64,000 bases of DNA, taken from Cryptomeria japonica. Its lineage: Eukaryota > Streptophyta > Pinopsida > Cupressales > Cupressaceae. Positions 10,090 to 21,090 of the stretch are shown here, piece after piece (within the stretch, counting starts at the first letter, position 1; each line of letters begins with the position of its first letter). The translations under genes were made by a program, and so were the position numbers. The notes beneath the pieces are model-generated. The model saw nothing but the letters and a program-made list of their open reading frames with translations, had not been told where the DNA came from and searched no databases. The stretch is from positions 309,580,450 to 309,644,449 of the forward strand of contig NC_081408.1 in the NCBI RefSeq assembly GCF_030272615.1, in the 5' to 3' direction.

Positions 10090-13000
10090 GGTGATGAGGA
10101 GAGCTTTGTGTCATACTGGAGGAGATGAAGAGCCTTTACACATGAAGAATCTGTTCAAGACTAGATGTAAGGAATCTAGTAAGTGTTGTAAAGTTGTTAT
10201 TGATAATGGTAACTCAGATAATCTTGTTTCAAAAGAGATGGTGAATAAGTTGGAATTGGAGAGATTGAAACACCCTAAGCCTTATTAGATAGCATGGATT
10301 CAAGATGAACATAAGTTGTTAGTAAGTGAGCAATGTTTGGTGAAATTGAAAATTGGAAATTATCATGACTAAGTCTTGTATGATATTATGCCTATGGATA
10401 TTTGTCATCTTTTATTGAGTAGACCTTGTCAGTTTGATAGACAGGCAGTACATGATGGGAGGAAGAATACATACACTATTGTGGCCAATGGGATGAAGAA
10501 AACCTTGTTGTCTTTGGAGGAACCTTTGAAGAATGAAGTTTGTATGAATTCTAGAATCTGCTTGGTAGATAGAAGGAAATTCCTAGATGGATCGAGACAT
10601 GAGAATGTGTGTTTTTCCTTAATTCCTAAGAAGACTGAGAAACCAAAACCAGAAGGAGAACAACCAGAAGAGATAAAAGATTTGTTGACAGAATATGAAG
10701 ACATGATATTAGATAATTTACATGATGGATTTCTACCTATGAGAATTATTAGTCATTGCATGGACTTGGTTCCCAGAGCTAGTTTGAGTAACAAAGTTGC
10801 ACACCGGTTGACACCGACAAAGAATGAAAAATTGAATAAACAAGTGCAGGAGCTGTTGAAGAAAGGTTTGATCAGGGAAAGTCTAAGCCCTTGTGTAGTA
10901 CCAACATTATTAGCATCTAAGAAGAATGGAGAGTGGAGAATGTGTACTGATTCCAGAGCAATAAACAAGATCACAGTGAAATACTAGTTTCCTTTGCCTA
11001 TAATGGATGACATAATGGACTGTTTGAGCGGAGCGAAATACTTTACAAAGATAGATTTGAAAAGTGGATATCATTAGAGAAGGAGATGAGTGGAAGACAA
11101 TATTTAAGACAAATGAAGGATTGTATGAATAGTTGGTGATGCCTTTTTGATTGACTAATGCACCGAGTACTTTCATGAGGCTGATGAAAGAGGTATTGAA
11201 GAAATTCTTGGGTAAGTTTGTTATTGTGTATTTGGATGACATTTTGATTTTCAGTAAGACAAAAGAGGAGTATTTGTTGGTGTCGAGACAAGTTTTGCAG
11301 AGGTTGAGAGAAGAAAAGTTGTTGATCAACATTAAGAAGTGTACTTTAATGAAGGATGAGTTAGTCTATTTGGGATTTGTGATATCTAAGGATGGTTTGA
11401 AGATTGAACCTAAGAAGGTGAAAGCAATTGTTGAATGCCCTAGACCAAAAAACATTGGACATGTAAGATCATTTCATGGATTGACTAGTTTTTACCAGAA
11501 GTTTATCAAAAATTTCAATTCAGTTTGTAACCCTATGACTAAGACCATGAGAGGAGATTGGAAGGAATTCGAGTGGACCACCGAAGTAAACAAAATTTTT
11601 GAATTGTTGAAGCAGAAAGTGACTGAGCAGCCTGTGTTGGCTTTACCAGATTTCAATAAAGTATTTGAAGTGGATTGTGATGCAAGTGGAACAACAATAG
11701 GAGTAGTCTTGAGTTGGGAAGGGGGAGAAGTAGCTTATTTCAGTGTATGATCAGGAGTTTTATGCCATAGTTCAAGCCTTGAAGAAGTGGAGACATTACT
11801 TGTTGCCTAAGGAGTTTGTGTTGTATACAGATCATCAAGCTTTGCAGTATTTGAACAGTATGAGTAAGTTGAATCAGAGACATATGAGATGGGTATAATT
11901 CTTTCAGAGTTACACCTTTGTGTTGTAGTATAGAAGTGGGAAATCTAAAAAAAGTTGTTGATGCATTGAGTAGGAGAAGGAATTTGCTAACAAAGATGAG
12001 AGTGATAGTATTAGGATTTGAATATTTGAAGACCTTGTATGATGATGACCTAAATTTTGGAGAACCTTGGAAAGCATGTAGAGAACTAGTTATGGTAGAT
12101 AGAAGCATGTGGTTGGATTACTTCATTCAGGATGGGATGTTATTAAGAGGAGTTCAATTGTGCATACCTAAGAGCTCTATGAGGGAGAATCTGATAAAGG
12201 AGAAACACAATGGAGGACTAGTTGGACATTTTTGGCATTGATAAAATAGTATCATTGGTGAGTGAGTAGTACTTTTGGCCCCAGATTCATAATAATGTTA
12301 AGAGATATGTGCAGAGTTGTAGAGTTTATCAATTTGCAAAAGGTAGTGGTCAGAATGTGGGATTGTATAAATCTTTGACAGTACCGGTAAGACCTTGGGA
12401 GGATATAAGCCTGGATTTTGTACTTGGATTGCCTAAAACACCAAGGGGGAATGATTCTATATTTGTGGTAGTGGATAGATTCTCAAAGATGGCTCATTTC
12501 ATACCCTGTAATAAGACATCTGATGCATTGCATGTAGAAGACCTATTTTTCAAGGAAGTAGTGAGATTGCATGGATTGCCTAAGAGCATAGTTTCAGACA
12601 GAGACACTAAGTTTATTGGCTATTTTTGGAGAACACTTTAGTAGAAGATGAAGATAGATTTGAAGTTCAGTTCTACTTTTCATCCACAGACTGATGGATA
12701 GACAAGTAATTAACTGGAGTTTGGGAAATTTGTTGAAATGTTTAAGAGATAAGACCAGAAGTTGGGATTTGATTCTTGCACAAGAAGAGTTTGCCTACAA
12801 TAATTCAGTGAATAGAAGTATCAAAAGAACATCTTTTGAGATTGTTACCAGATTGCATCCTAGAGGTGTATCGGAATTGAGAGATATTAGCAGCGAAGAC
12901 CAAAGAAGTTCAGAAGAAGAAGAATTTGCAGATCACATGACAGCCTTGCATATTTAGGTTAAGCATCATTTGGAAGACATGAACATCAAGTATAAGGAGA

Positions 13001-13480
13001 AGGTAGATGAGAAGAGGAGAAAAAAGGAATTTTAAGTTGGTGATGAAGTGATGGTATATCCAAGAAAAGAGAGATTCCCGGTTGGAACTTATAACAAGTT
13101 GCAGATGAAGAAGTTTGGACCTTGTAGGATTTTGAGGAAGTTCAGTTCTGGAAATGCATATGAAGTAGAGTTACTAGATAGTCTAAGTATTTCACATGTG
13201 TTTAATATTGTAGATCTTCATGAGCATCATGAACTAGAGTTTAGCGAGGACAATATTGCAGAATTGGAGAAACAGTTTCCCCAGAAGGAACTAGATCAGA
13301 TTGAAGAAATTTTGGATAGTAGGATTGGGCGTAGTACCTGGAGTAGTCAGTATAAGGAGTCTCTTATGAAGTAGAAGGACATACCAGTTGAAGATTTATC
13401 TTGGATTTCCCAAGAAAAGGTAGACCACCCTAGTTTTCCTTTGAACCCAGAAAAGTGAGAGGCTCACTTTCTCAATAACC
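10090..13480 (+). pseudogene. G1 pol: protease, RT, RNase H, integrase, chromodomain (broken)
   Basis: Domains in order: retropepsin with VIDNGNSDNLVS near 10195 (Ser of the usual D-S/T-G changed to Asn); linker MPMDICHLLLSRPCQFDR; RT with HRLTPTKNEKLNKQVQELLK, KYFTKIDLKSGYH and the catalytic YLDDILIFSK near 11230; RNase H with VFEVDCDASGTTIG near 11665 and [20 protein letters not shown]; integrase with the histidine/cysteine finger region degraded, LDFVLGLP and [10 protein letters not shown] for two acidic residues, but the third (Glu after PQTDG) lost to a stop and frameshift near 12700; then a chromodomain-like end (QIEEILDSRIG, near 13300). At least four frame changes and many stops. Confidence 0.88.
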
Positions 13481-13489
13481 CTGGATGTC

Positions 13490-14228
13490 TGATGTAGGAG
13501 CATCCTCGGTTCATAGCAATCTTGCATCAACGAAAAAAAACATTTTCTTTTTGTTTTGCTTCCTATTTGCAGTTTCAACATTTCTTTCTATGTGTCTTAG
13601 TTTTGGCTCACTGGATCCTATGGAGTTGGATTCTACTTGAAGACTTGATCATCTTTCTTATCTCCAGACCATGTTGCATTTGGATCATTTTCTGGCAAGA
13701 TAGATCACTATCAGTTTCCTTGACAATTTCCTATTATTGGTTGACAGTTCTTGCTACCAGTCGCCTAAACCTATTTTGGTGATCTATCATAACCCCTTCC
13801 AAAGCTTGTGGAGCCTTGGGTGTTGATTCTGATGTTCCTTGGCATGTGGTTGACCTTTTCCCATGATCTACATTTTATCCTTTGGATTTTTTGGAGGAAT
13901 CTATTGGTAGAGGCCGACCTTATATATATATATTTGTAATTGCGCATTAGAATGTAATTAATCAAAGAATAAAGTAGCGAGACTGTGCATAGAAGATAGA
14001 TCCTAAGATTCAAGGTCCTGGTTGTGACCTATTATGTATGTTCTACCAATCCTATGAGTCGGTTATGTTGTATCCCCGTTGTTACCGGTTGGTTGTAATC
14101 AATTTTCATGAAATAAAACAATTTGTTTTGCATTACCTCCATCATATCTTTGTGTTTCCATTGTGTTACTCTTGTTGACTAGTTTGGATTGATCTCTTTT
14201 AGGTCCCTCCTCACCAGTGACTACTTCA
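13490..14228 (+). repeat. G1 3' LTR
   Basis: About 739 bp, starts TGATGTAGGAG and ends GTGACTACTTCA. Aligns with 7985-8790 except for the missing segment replaced by TATATATATATA near 13921. No clear polypurine tract lies directly upstream; the nearest purine run is AGAAAAGTGAGAGG at about 13449. Confidence 0.92.
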
Positions 14229-14233
14229 AATGT
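14229..14233. repeat. Target-site duplication of G1, right copy (AATGT)
   Basis: Exact repeat of 7980-7984. Confidence 0.9.
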
Positions 14234-14589
14234 AGATGAGCTTGTTTATAAAGGTAAGGCCATATGGATATGTGAGCACACAATCATGACATGTGGCTCA
14301 ATGAGAAACAAGGGTAGGTAAGAGTAGGTAGGATAAATAATAGAATATTCCATAAGAGGTGGATCACCCACCGAAGGTGGAATGTAACAACAAGATAAGA
14401 CCACAAAAGGTGGAATCTCTCCTACATACATCATCCCTATGTGCACACTTCCCTATGTGTCTCATATCCAAACCACTATGAGATGCATTATCCTAAGTCA
14501 ACTTAAGGAAGGTGTAATTATGAGGAATAATTTACACCAACATATTCATCCATAGTTCTAGCCTTGTAAATATAATTTATTAAGATCTC
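14234..14589. other. No clear coding frame; likely part of the ORF-X region
   Basis: Lies between G1 and the readable part of ORF-X. Minus-strand frames are heavily interrupted. It may be an intron or a decayed stretch of the same unit. Confidence 0.35.
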
Positions 14590-15738
14590 CCAATGGTGAG
14601 GGAAAGCTTGAATCTAGGGTTATGTGAACCTAAATGATGCTCTTGTACTTCAACCATCTAACGAGCCAACTCCATGAAAACAATCTTGTCTGATGGGTAC
14701 CTCAAGAGCATAAAATTCTCATCATCATAGCATCCTATTCCAAGGTAGGTGAAAGTAGGGAATTATAAGAACATGTGCATCCATATTGTTTCACTACATT
14801 CTAGGCTTCATCAACACCCTCTTCTTTTGTAGATCCTTGTCAAACATCTAAATATAATGATAGAAGAAATCATTATTTACCCTCCTAAAATGATCTCAAT
14901 TTTTCCTTAGAGTCAATTGGGAGTAATACTGATACACTAGAATCTAACTTTTGTCCACTATTGTGGACAGTCCTGGGAAGTGTCTCATTGAGGCTGCTGC
15001 ATATACCAAATATTAAGTCATATAAAACTTCAAAGTAGTTGGTACCTTGGTAAGTTGATCACACGAGGCATCACTTATTTTCTTCCCTCAGTAGATTCTT
15101 TTTTTGTTTTATCGAATGATATGGATATATTGACACATCCATTCATGATAGGTGTCTGAAATAGGAAACCCTTTCACTCTACTGAGAAGAGTAATTAGAT
15201 GATTTACCTCCTCAATAAAATCACTATAGTGAATGGTCTTAGGCCATATTGCAATAGTGGGCCTTGGAGACTTTAGCCAATTGTCATTGATGTTCCTTCT
15301 GCACTTCTCTGAATTTTTGCTATAATATGTCTGAGCTGACTACATATCTATATTAGCATATCGATCAATGTTTGGACATTTGAAAATTGTATCAAAGAAA
15401 TCTTCATCCAATTTGATGATAGTTTTCTTGCCATCTGCATCCTTGATAGTCCTGGTCACTAGATCAAACCTGTTGGCCAATGCCAACACAAATTCAAGGT
15501 TTTGTGCAGACATTGGGAAATTTGAAAGTAATTGAATGTTGCTATTGATAGTTGCCTCCATCTTGTAATATTCAGACAACTCTTTGACCTTCTTAAGGAA
15601 TTCTTCAAAATCCACATGATCGATTTATGTGTGTCTGATGTTGTCAATATTAGACAACACTAAGGAAGGTGGAAATACTAGATGAGGATCCTTCTTCTTA
15701 AACTTCATAGTTATTTTACTTGGAGATGGCATCGTCAT
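14590..15738 (-). pseudogene. Decayed unrecognised ORF ('ORF-X'), upstream part
   Basis: From an ATG at 15738 one frame can be followed for about 380 codons with only scattered stops: MTMPSPSKITMKFKKKDPHL, EEFLKKVKELSEYYKMEATI, DEDFFDTIFKCPNIDRYANI (to a stop at 15340), then HYSDFIEEVNHLITLLSRVK, DTYHEWMCQYIHIIR, SMRHFPGLSTIVDKS, and near the end SDKIVFMELAR and GSHNPRFKLSLTIGRS. The long run of coherent amphipathic sequence in one frame argues for a real, once-expressed protein. No domain is recognised and there is no retroviral motif. It probably continues on the far side of G1 at 6492-7893. Confidence 0.6.
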
Positions 15739-15879
15739 CTATTCGTAATTGAAACTGCAACATTTGAAAATATATCATCACCATGTACTTGATCCTGATG
15801 AAGGTCATTGAACAACATGCCAAATTCACATCATTAGGGTTTCAAAAAACCTCATTCATTTGGTAGTACAAAGTTTCCC

Positions 15880-16580
15880 TTGGGTGTAAATCACGCTTGC
15901 AATCCTGATTTACAATTGCATGAGTTTGGTGTAAATCAAGTTTAATACAAACCTGATTTACACCCAGCATAATTGTATGGCTCATAAAGTGCATTTCAGA
16001 CTTATAAGTCCAATTTGCACTTGGAAAAGTTTGACATATTAAATTGGTGTAGGTTGGGTTCATAAACTCGAACTACACCTAGGAGGTACATACATAAGGT
16101 GGTGTAGTTTGGGTTTACAAACCATTTATATAGATTGGAAGAACATTAACTTGGGTCATGTGGTTTGGGTCTAGTCCACAAACCCAAACTACATAGGAAA
16201 ATATATGTTAAGGTGTACTTCAAGTTTGTGGACCCGAACCGCACTATCTTGGATGCCTTAGGTGGAGTTTGGGTTTATAAACTTGAACTAAACCATTCTA
16301 GATGACTTTGGGGTGCAGTTTAGGTTTGCAAACTCAAACCACACCATTTGGTTTGATTGTATGGATGTGGTGTAGGTCAGGTCAACGAACCCAAACTACA
16401 CTGATTGATAAGTGTTACATGTGTAGTTCAACTTCGTCGACCCAAACCATACTGTTTCATAGTGGTTCAAAGGATATGGTGTATAAGATAGCCTTGTATG
16501 TGTGAACTACAGCGTTTGATGGTGCTATCATGTAGTTCAAGCATACAAGCCCCAAACCACATTGATTGATAGTGATTGAA
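15880..16580. repeat. Array of degenerate inverted-repeat (hairpin) units
   Basis: About a dozen units spaced roughly 50-60 bp apart, each a short imperfect palindrome of the form GTGTAGTTTGGGTTT...AAACCCAAACTACAC. Clear units: 15931-15970 (GTGTAAATCAAG...CCTGATTTACAC), 16046-16080, 16156-16198 (TTTGGGTCTAGTCCACAAACCC core), 16261-16296, 16312-16346, 16368-16402 and 16419-16452. Arms diverge between units but stay matched within many units. Weaker related palindromes continue to about 16900. It lies immediately upstream of ORF-X on the minus strand. Confidence 0.7.
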
Positions 16581-17464
16581 AATAAATATTAAGGGCATCA
16601 AAGGCTAATTCATCATTATGGGAAGGTCATTTTTTGTAGGAAAATAATCGGGGTTACAACCTGATAATGATAGGGCAAACGATTTGAGGATGGAGAGAAA
16701 ATGAGAAAACCCTTGTGATATTCACCTCAAAAATCGAAAAACGCCTAAGAAATTGATTGAAAGGAACAAAAGTCCTATTTAAACTCAAAGAATGAAAACA
16801 TAAATACACCAAAACATGTGCATTAAAGAGGTGCAAATTGGCTTCATGATTTGCGCTTAACTGTGCATTTCAGGTTCATGAACTTGATTTGCACCCTTTT
16901 CAACTCCTTTAAGTGTGTAATAGGGTTTTAAACTTGACAATACACTTAAACAATGAAAATGAAACTAACTCCTAAAAATGACCCAAAAATGAATTAATCA
17001 CTTGAAGGTTGAAAACGAGAATAGAGTTCAAGGACCACAAATTGGACAAAAATTGTGGGGGGCTATCCCAATTTCACCAAGCTGAAATTGAGATAACAAT
17101 ATTAATACACACACACACACACTCTCTCTTGAGCTATATAAACTATTAAATGATCAATCTATAATATTAACTATTCAATAATATTTTCAAATACTTTTTT
17201 TAAGCAGTAAATGGTATATATTTATATTAAATTATCAAAAAGTACCTACAATTGTTAATAGTTTCAAACTCTTCAAAACCCATCTTACATACCAGATTTA
17301 CATTTTTCTGCCACCCAACCAAAAATTATCCATAAACACTTGCACATACAAACCATACTTGATCTACTAACACAAAGACATTTTTAAAACACCCTACCAA
17401 ACTTAGTAATATGACATGAGAAACAAAAAAATATGTAAAGTTTCAAATCACTGGCTTCTTACGA
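16581..17464. other. No gene recognised
   Basis: AT-rich sequence with a few short palindromes (for example around 16810-16900) and a dinucleotide tract. No coding frame is supported. Confidence 0.45.
17107..17129. repeat. Compound (AC)n(TC)n microsatellite
   Basis: Run of AC dinucleotides followed by TC dinucleotides, visible directly. Confidence 0.95.
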
Positions 17465-18398
17465 CTTAGCTAGTAGTCCTTCTTCTTGAAAGCACTCTTT
17501 TTCTTTGTCTTCTTTGGCTCCTCCGGACCCAACACCTCCACCATCTACTCTATGCTTCTCAAGCAATCCTTGATATACTCCCAACCCACCTGCAACCCGT
17601 TTGGTCCATATCCGTCCCCCAAATAAAGAATGGTCTCAAAGGTGGCACAAACTCTGCAAAGTGAATCCATTCACCACTTGTAGACCCAAATCCTTCCCTA
17701 GGCCTGACAATGTTCAAGAATGTCTCCATTCTAAGTTTTTATTCCTCCTTAACACACTCCCTCATTACCCACTTGATGTCCTCCTTCATCCCCTACTCTA
17801 GTCCCTAGGGGAGGAACATAGACACCAAATCAACATTGGTTCTATACCGAAACTCCAATTCCATAAATTCCTTCTCCAACAAAACGTCCACCATCTACAT
17901 GAATTTTGAATCCTCAATTCTAAATGCATTTCGCATCCTTTCTTTTGATATCACTGCCATGAACACCAATTACTGTGGTGAGTGTAAAATTTGCTTCCAT
18001 TACTATCACCACACCACCAAAACCTACAATCTCCATTCGCAAAATAGACACAACTTTAATCCCCATTCGCCTCAACCTCAAAAATGTCTTCCTTCGCACT
18101 CAAACTTGTAGATTTTGACAAAAAGCTTTGCAGAGATCACTAAATATTTGCTCTTAACAAAAGCCATGGTAGTTGTGCCAACTACCCACCTTTCCTTAAA
18201 TGGTCACACATATTGACCATCAATATCATTTGAAACTTGCACCATCGCGCATAAATCTACTGCTTTGGCGACATACTATCCTTGTCCAACCATCATTACT
18301 GCTAATTGAGATGACCAACCTGCATTTAAACATGATAACTTCCATGGAAAACATAAATCATCGTCACATCTCATCTTGGTGGCCTGCCAACTCATCCC
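17465..18398 (-). pseudogene. Decayed unrecognised ORF ('ORF-Y')
   Basis: Reading the minus strand from 18398: SWQATKMRCDDDLCFPWKLS, SQLAVMMVGQG, AKAVDLCAMVQVSNDIDGQY, FKERWVVGTTTMAFVKSKY, SAKLFVKIYKFECEGRHF; after a frameshift SKERMRNAFRIEDSKFM, DVLLEKEFMELEFRYRTNVD, LRMETFLNIVRPREGFGSTS, EWIHFAEFVPPLRPFFIWG and a very basic end KKTKKKSAFKKKDY before a stop at 17465. Order and composition look like one protein of about 300 residues or more. Stops occur mainly where Trp or Gln would fit. The family is unknown. The upstream end is cut exactly where the LTR remnant of element A begins. Confidence 0.5.
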
Positions 18399-18704
18399 AT
18401 ACCAAGAGTGGAGAAGAAATCATACAGTTGAAATCAATAAAATAGTTTATCCCAAAGATATATGCCACTTTGAGATAAACAATAGAGGTAGAAAATACAA
18501 TATATAGATCTTCTATAAAAAACACCAAGTAAGAAGATCACTTGGTGAGTAGGTACACCTGCCTAGGTTCTGCAAAGCTTGAAGTGAGGGAGTTAGAAAC
18601 CTTGAAAGGTTCACTCTATTAGTTGGCCAAATGAATTTGAATATTTGATCATTGAGAAAGGCATACTCATAGAATTTTCCAATCTGTTGATTTGAGAACC
18701 AACA
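18399..18704 (+). repeat. A 5' LTR, right-hand remnant
   Basis: Closely matches 46396-46686 (shared CCCAAAGATATATGCCACTT, CACCAAGTAAGAAGATCA and TACTCATAGAATTTTCCAAT), ending in AACCAACA versus AACTAACA. Upstream of 18399 the similarity stops abruptly, so some 2 kb of LTR is missing. Confidence 0.85.
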
Positions 18705-18706
18705 AA

Positions 18707-18725
18707 TTGGCAACTCTACTGGGGA
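18707..18725 (+). other. A primer binding site (probable)
   Basis: TTGGCAACTCTACTGGGGA two bases after the LTR end. This differs from the tRNA-Met site of G1, G2 and B and resembles the primer sites of Athila/Tat-type elements, which use other tRNAs. The exact tRNA was not determined. Confidence 0.55.
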
Positions 18726-18940
18726 CAATAAATAAAGAACTTTGTTGTGGGAAAGGACTCAGGAGAAAATAATGACAAAATATTCCTCTTGAAGAGAGGT
18801 GGTGACTCTGATATAGGAAAACGTGTTTGCATGAGCGAAAGGAGGTCTCTGAGACAAGGACATCCCCTCATACACAATTGGAGTTCAATGAAAAAATAAA
18901 TAAAACCATTCAAAAGAAAAACAACTCACAAAATAATCCA

Positions 18941-19428
18941 ATGGGGCCCAAGAATCTATTCCTTAATGAATGATACAATCAATATGATGATGAGAAGGAA
19001 TCTATTCAAAATCCATATTTCAGTGCACAAAAAGATTTATTTTCAGCTGGTAGGGGAGGTGAGGACATGGATTTGACTGTTGTAGACAGAGCCTAGAAAT
19101 AGAAGCACAAAATTCATTCATAGGGAAGATTTTGTACTCCCCCTAGTTTCTCTTCTGGACCCTCTAGCTCATCTTCAAGAGATTATGGAAATAATTCTAC
19201 AAGGTCAAGAAACCCGGATGGATTACAGGGGTAGTTTGAAGGACTAATAAAACAGGTTATGGACACAACTCTTGAAATGAGAAATCAGGGAATGACATAG
19301 GAAGCCTTGGATGCTTGAAACTTGATGAAGATGACCTGGTCTATGTTTTAAAAAGACATAATAGAGAGGATTTAAGAGAAAGTCAATCCCAAAGGCCCCC
19401 TCAAGGAAGAGATTATGTTCCAAGGACA
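18941..19428 (+). pseudogene. A gag, N-terminal part (before G2)
   Basis: Frame beginning MGPKNLFLNE, then KESIQNPYFSAQKDLFSAGR, a Ser-rich tract SFSSGPSSSSSRDYGNNSTR, and GLIKQVMDTTLEMRNQGM. Nearly every stop sits where Gln would fit. The frame reaches GRDYVPRTHG and is cut by the left LTR of G2. The continuation is at 27337. Confidence 0.65.
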
Positions 19429-19433
19429 CACGG
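19429..19433. repeat. Target-site duplication of G2, left copy (CACGG)
   Basis: Exact 5-bp repeat with 27332-27336. Confidence 0.9.
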
Positions 19434-21008
19434 TGGTTCAGGAGCACCTAGTTTTTAACCAGTTTGTTGATGCATTTTCAAAATTTTGGTGTGATAGTGT
19501 ATATTTTGGATTAGTCTTTGAATAATGGACCACTTAGAGGTCCACATGTGTGTTTGATAGTCATTTGGAGGGAATTATCACCAAGGTTATTTTTTTCACA
19601 AATTTGGCCAATAAGCCCTTGTATGCCTAAAATGACATAAATTTGCATTATGATGTAAAACGTCTTGTAAATCCTCATTAGGAATTTAGAAATGTCATTT
19701 TTATGTTAGGGAGTCATCCTAAGAGGTTTAGTATGAGTATAAATGCATAAAAGGCAAAATTACACATTTGAGCAAAAGTTGTCATTGTTGCTTGACAACT
19801 TTTTGCAACTTTGCATTTTTGAGCAAATCGGTGGTTAGGCAATGGATGAAGAGTTGGTTGTGACCAAAATGGCATATAAAATATCCTTGAATGATTGTAC
19901 ATGGGTTGGAATATCTTTGAGCAAGTTTGAATAGAATTTGAAGACAATTTCCAGATTTTGCCTTGTATTTTGTCATTTTTGTAGCAGTAGTCTGTACCAA
20001 ATGGATGACCTTGCTACTGTTATTTCATGGTGCTTTAGTGTATGATACTGTATTGCCTAGGAGGTGTTTTTATCTTTCCTTAGTGCAATTTTGAAGTGTG
20101 TTTACAAATTCTCTTATTGTACTACACTTTCGTTTTGAGCAAGGGTCCAAAGGCCCAGTCATGGTTCCAACTTGAAATCCCTTGATTTTTTCCCAATGAC
20201 CCTTGAGATTAATGTCATGAAACCCTTGTATAGTGTATATATTCTTTTTACTGGCCTAGAAATTGTTGGGGAGCAACTTGTTATCATTTCCTAGGCAAGC
20301 TCTATCATAGCTCGATTAGGAAAATGATTGTTAATTTTGTATTTGCTTGGAGGGATGAGCAGTTGTGAATGCACCAAGTGTTTGGTATGAAAGAGTGAAG
20401 TATGAAAGAGTCTGAGTGAAGAGGTAGAGGTGTGACAGTGTGGAGAGAGAAACAAACACCATTGAAGAAGACTGCTAATTCCTAAACCCTTAAAAATGCC
20501 ATTTTTGGGATCCGTACCAGTACAAATAGACCAGACAACCTACTCTAGCGGATCTAAAAGTTTGTCCAAAAGGGTACTCGAATCACCAAATATGTTGGGA
20601 GGTTCTTTGAAATTTTTTTGAGCATTTTCCCAAAAATCAGCAAGGTAGTGCTAATTGGGGCTCTAAGGCTACTAGACCTAGAATATAGGAATAAAAGGGA
20701 GCGATGGGAAAATGGTGAAAAGCCAATTGAAGAACCATCTAATTGGAGTTGAAACACCTATAAGACAACCCATAAAATCCCTAAAAGTAAAATTTGGAGA
20801 CTTGAACAATCTAAAGGTTGGATTTACTCTTGTGAATCCTAGCCATGCTTGAAGCAACTATTGAGCACAAATTGATAGGGAGCACTCCAAGAGAGTTTGA
20901 GTGTTTGACTTGTTAATGGACAAGTGAAGAGTGATAGGATTCCACTAAAACATAATTTAACTACCTATTGAGAAAGGTGAAACTCTCTTTGAGAACCCCT
21001 CCCCATCA
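19434..21008 (+). repeat. G2 5' LTR
   Basis: About 1575 bp, starts TGGTTCAGGAGCACC and ends CCCCATCA. Homologous with 25702-27331 over its whole length. Confidence 0.93.
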
Positions 21009-21011
21009 AAG

Positions 21012-21023
21012 TGGTATCAGAGT
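21012..21023 (+). other. G2 primer binding site
   Basis: TGGTATCAGAGT three bases after the 5' LTR, complementary to initiator tRNA-Met except for the last base. Confidence 0.88.
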
Positions 21024-21090
21024 GAGCTAAGATTTGGGAAGAAGCCAGTTCATGTAAGAGACTAAGTTAGTAGGAGAAAACAACCTCAGG

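Larger units (their letters stand above)
7985..14228 (+). mobile_element. G1: complete but dead Ty3/gypsy chromovirus
   Basis: Two LTRs (7985-8790 and 13490-14228) flank gag, protease, RT, RNase H, integrase and a C-terminal chromodomain-like segment in the Ty3/gypsy order. A perfect 5-bp target duplication AATGT lies at 7980-7984 and 14229-14233, so both ends are secure. The LTRs start TGATG and end CTTCA. The right LTR lacks roughly 70 bp present in the left (around 8420-8490) and has a (TA)n run in its place. All reading frames carry stops and frameshifts. Confidence 0.93.

Noticed and set aside
15880-16580. Possible MITE or tRNA-derived element
   Set aside because: No flanking duplications, no A/B box pattern, and many units instead of one pair of terminal repeats.
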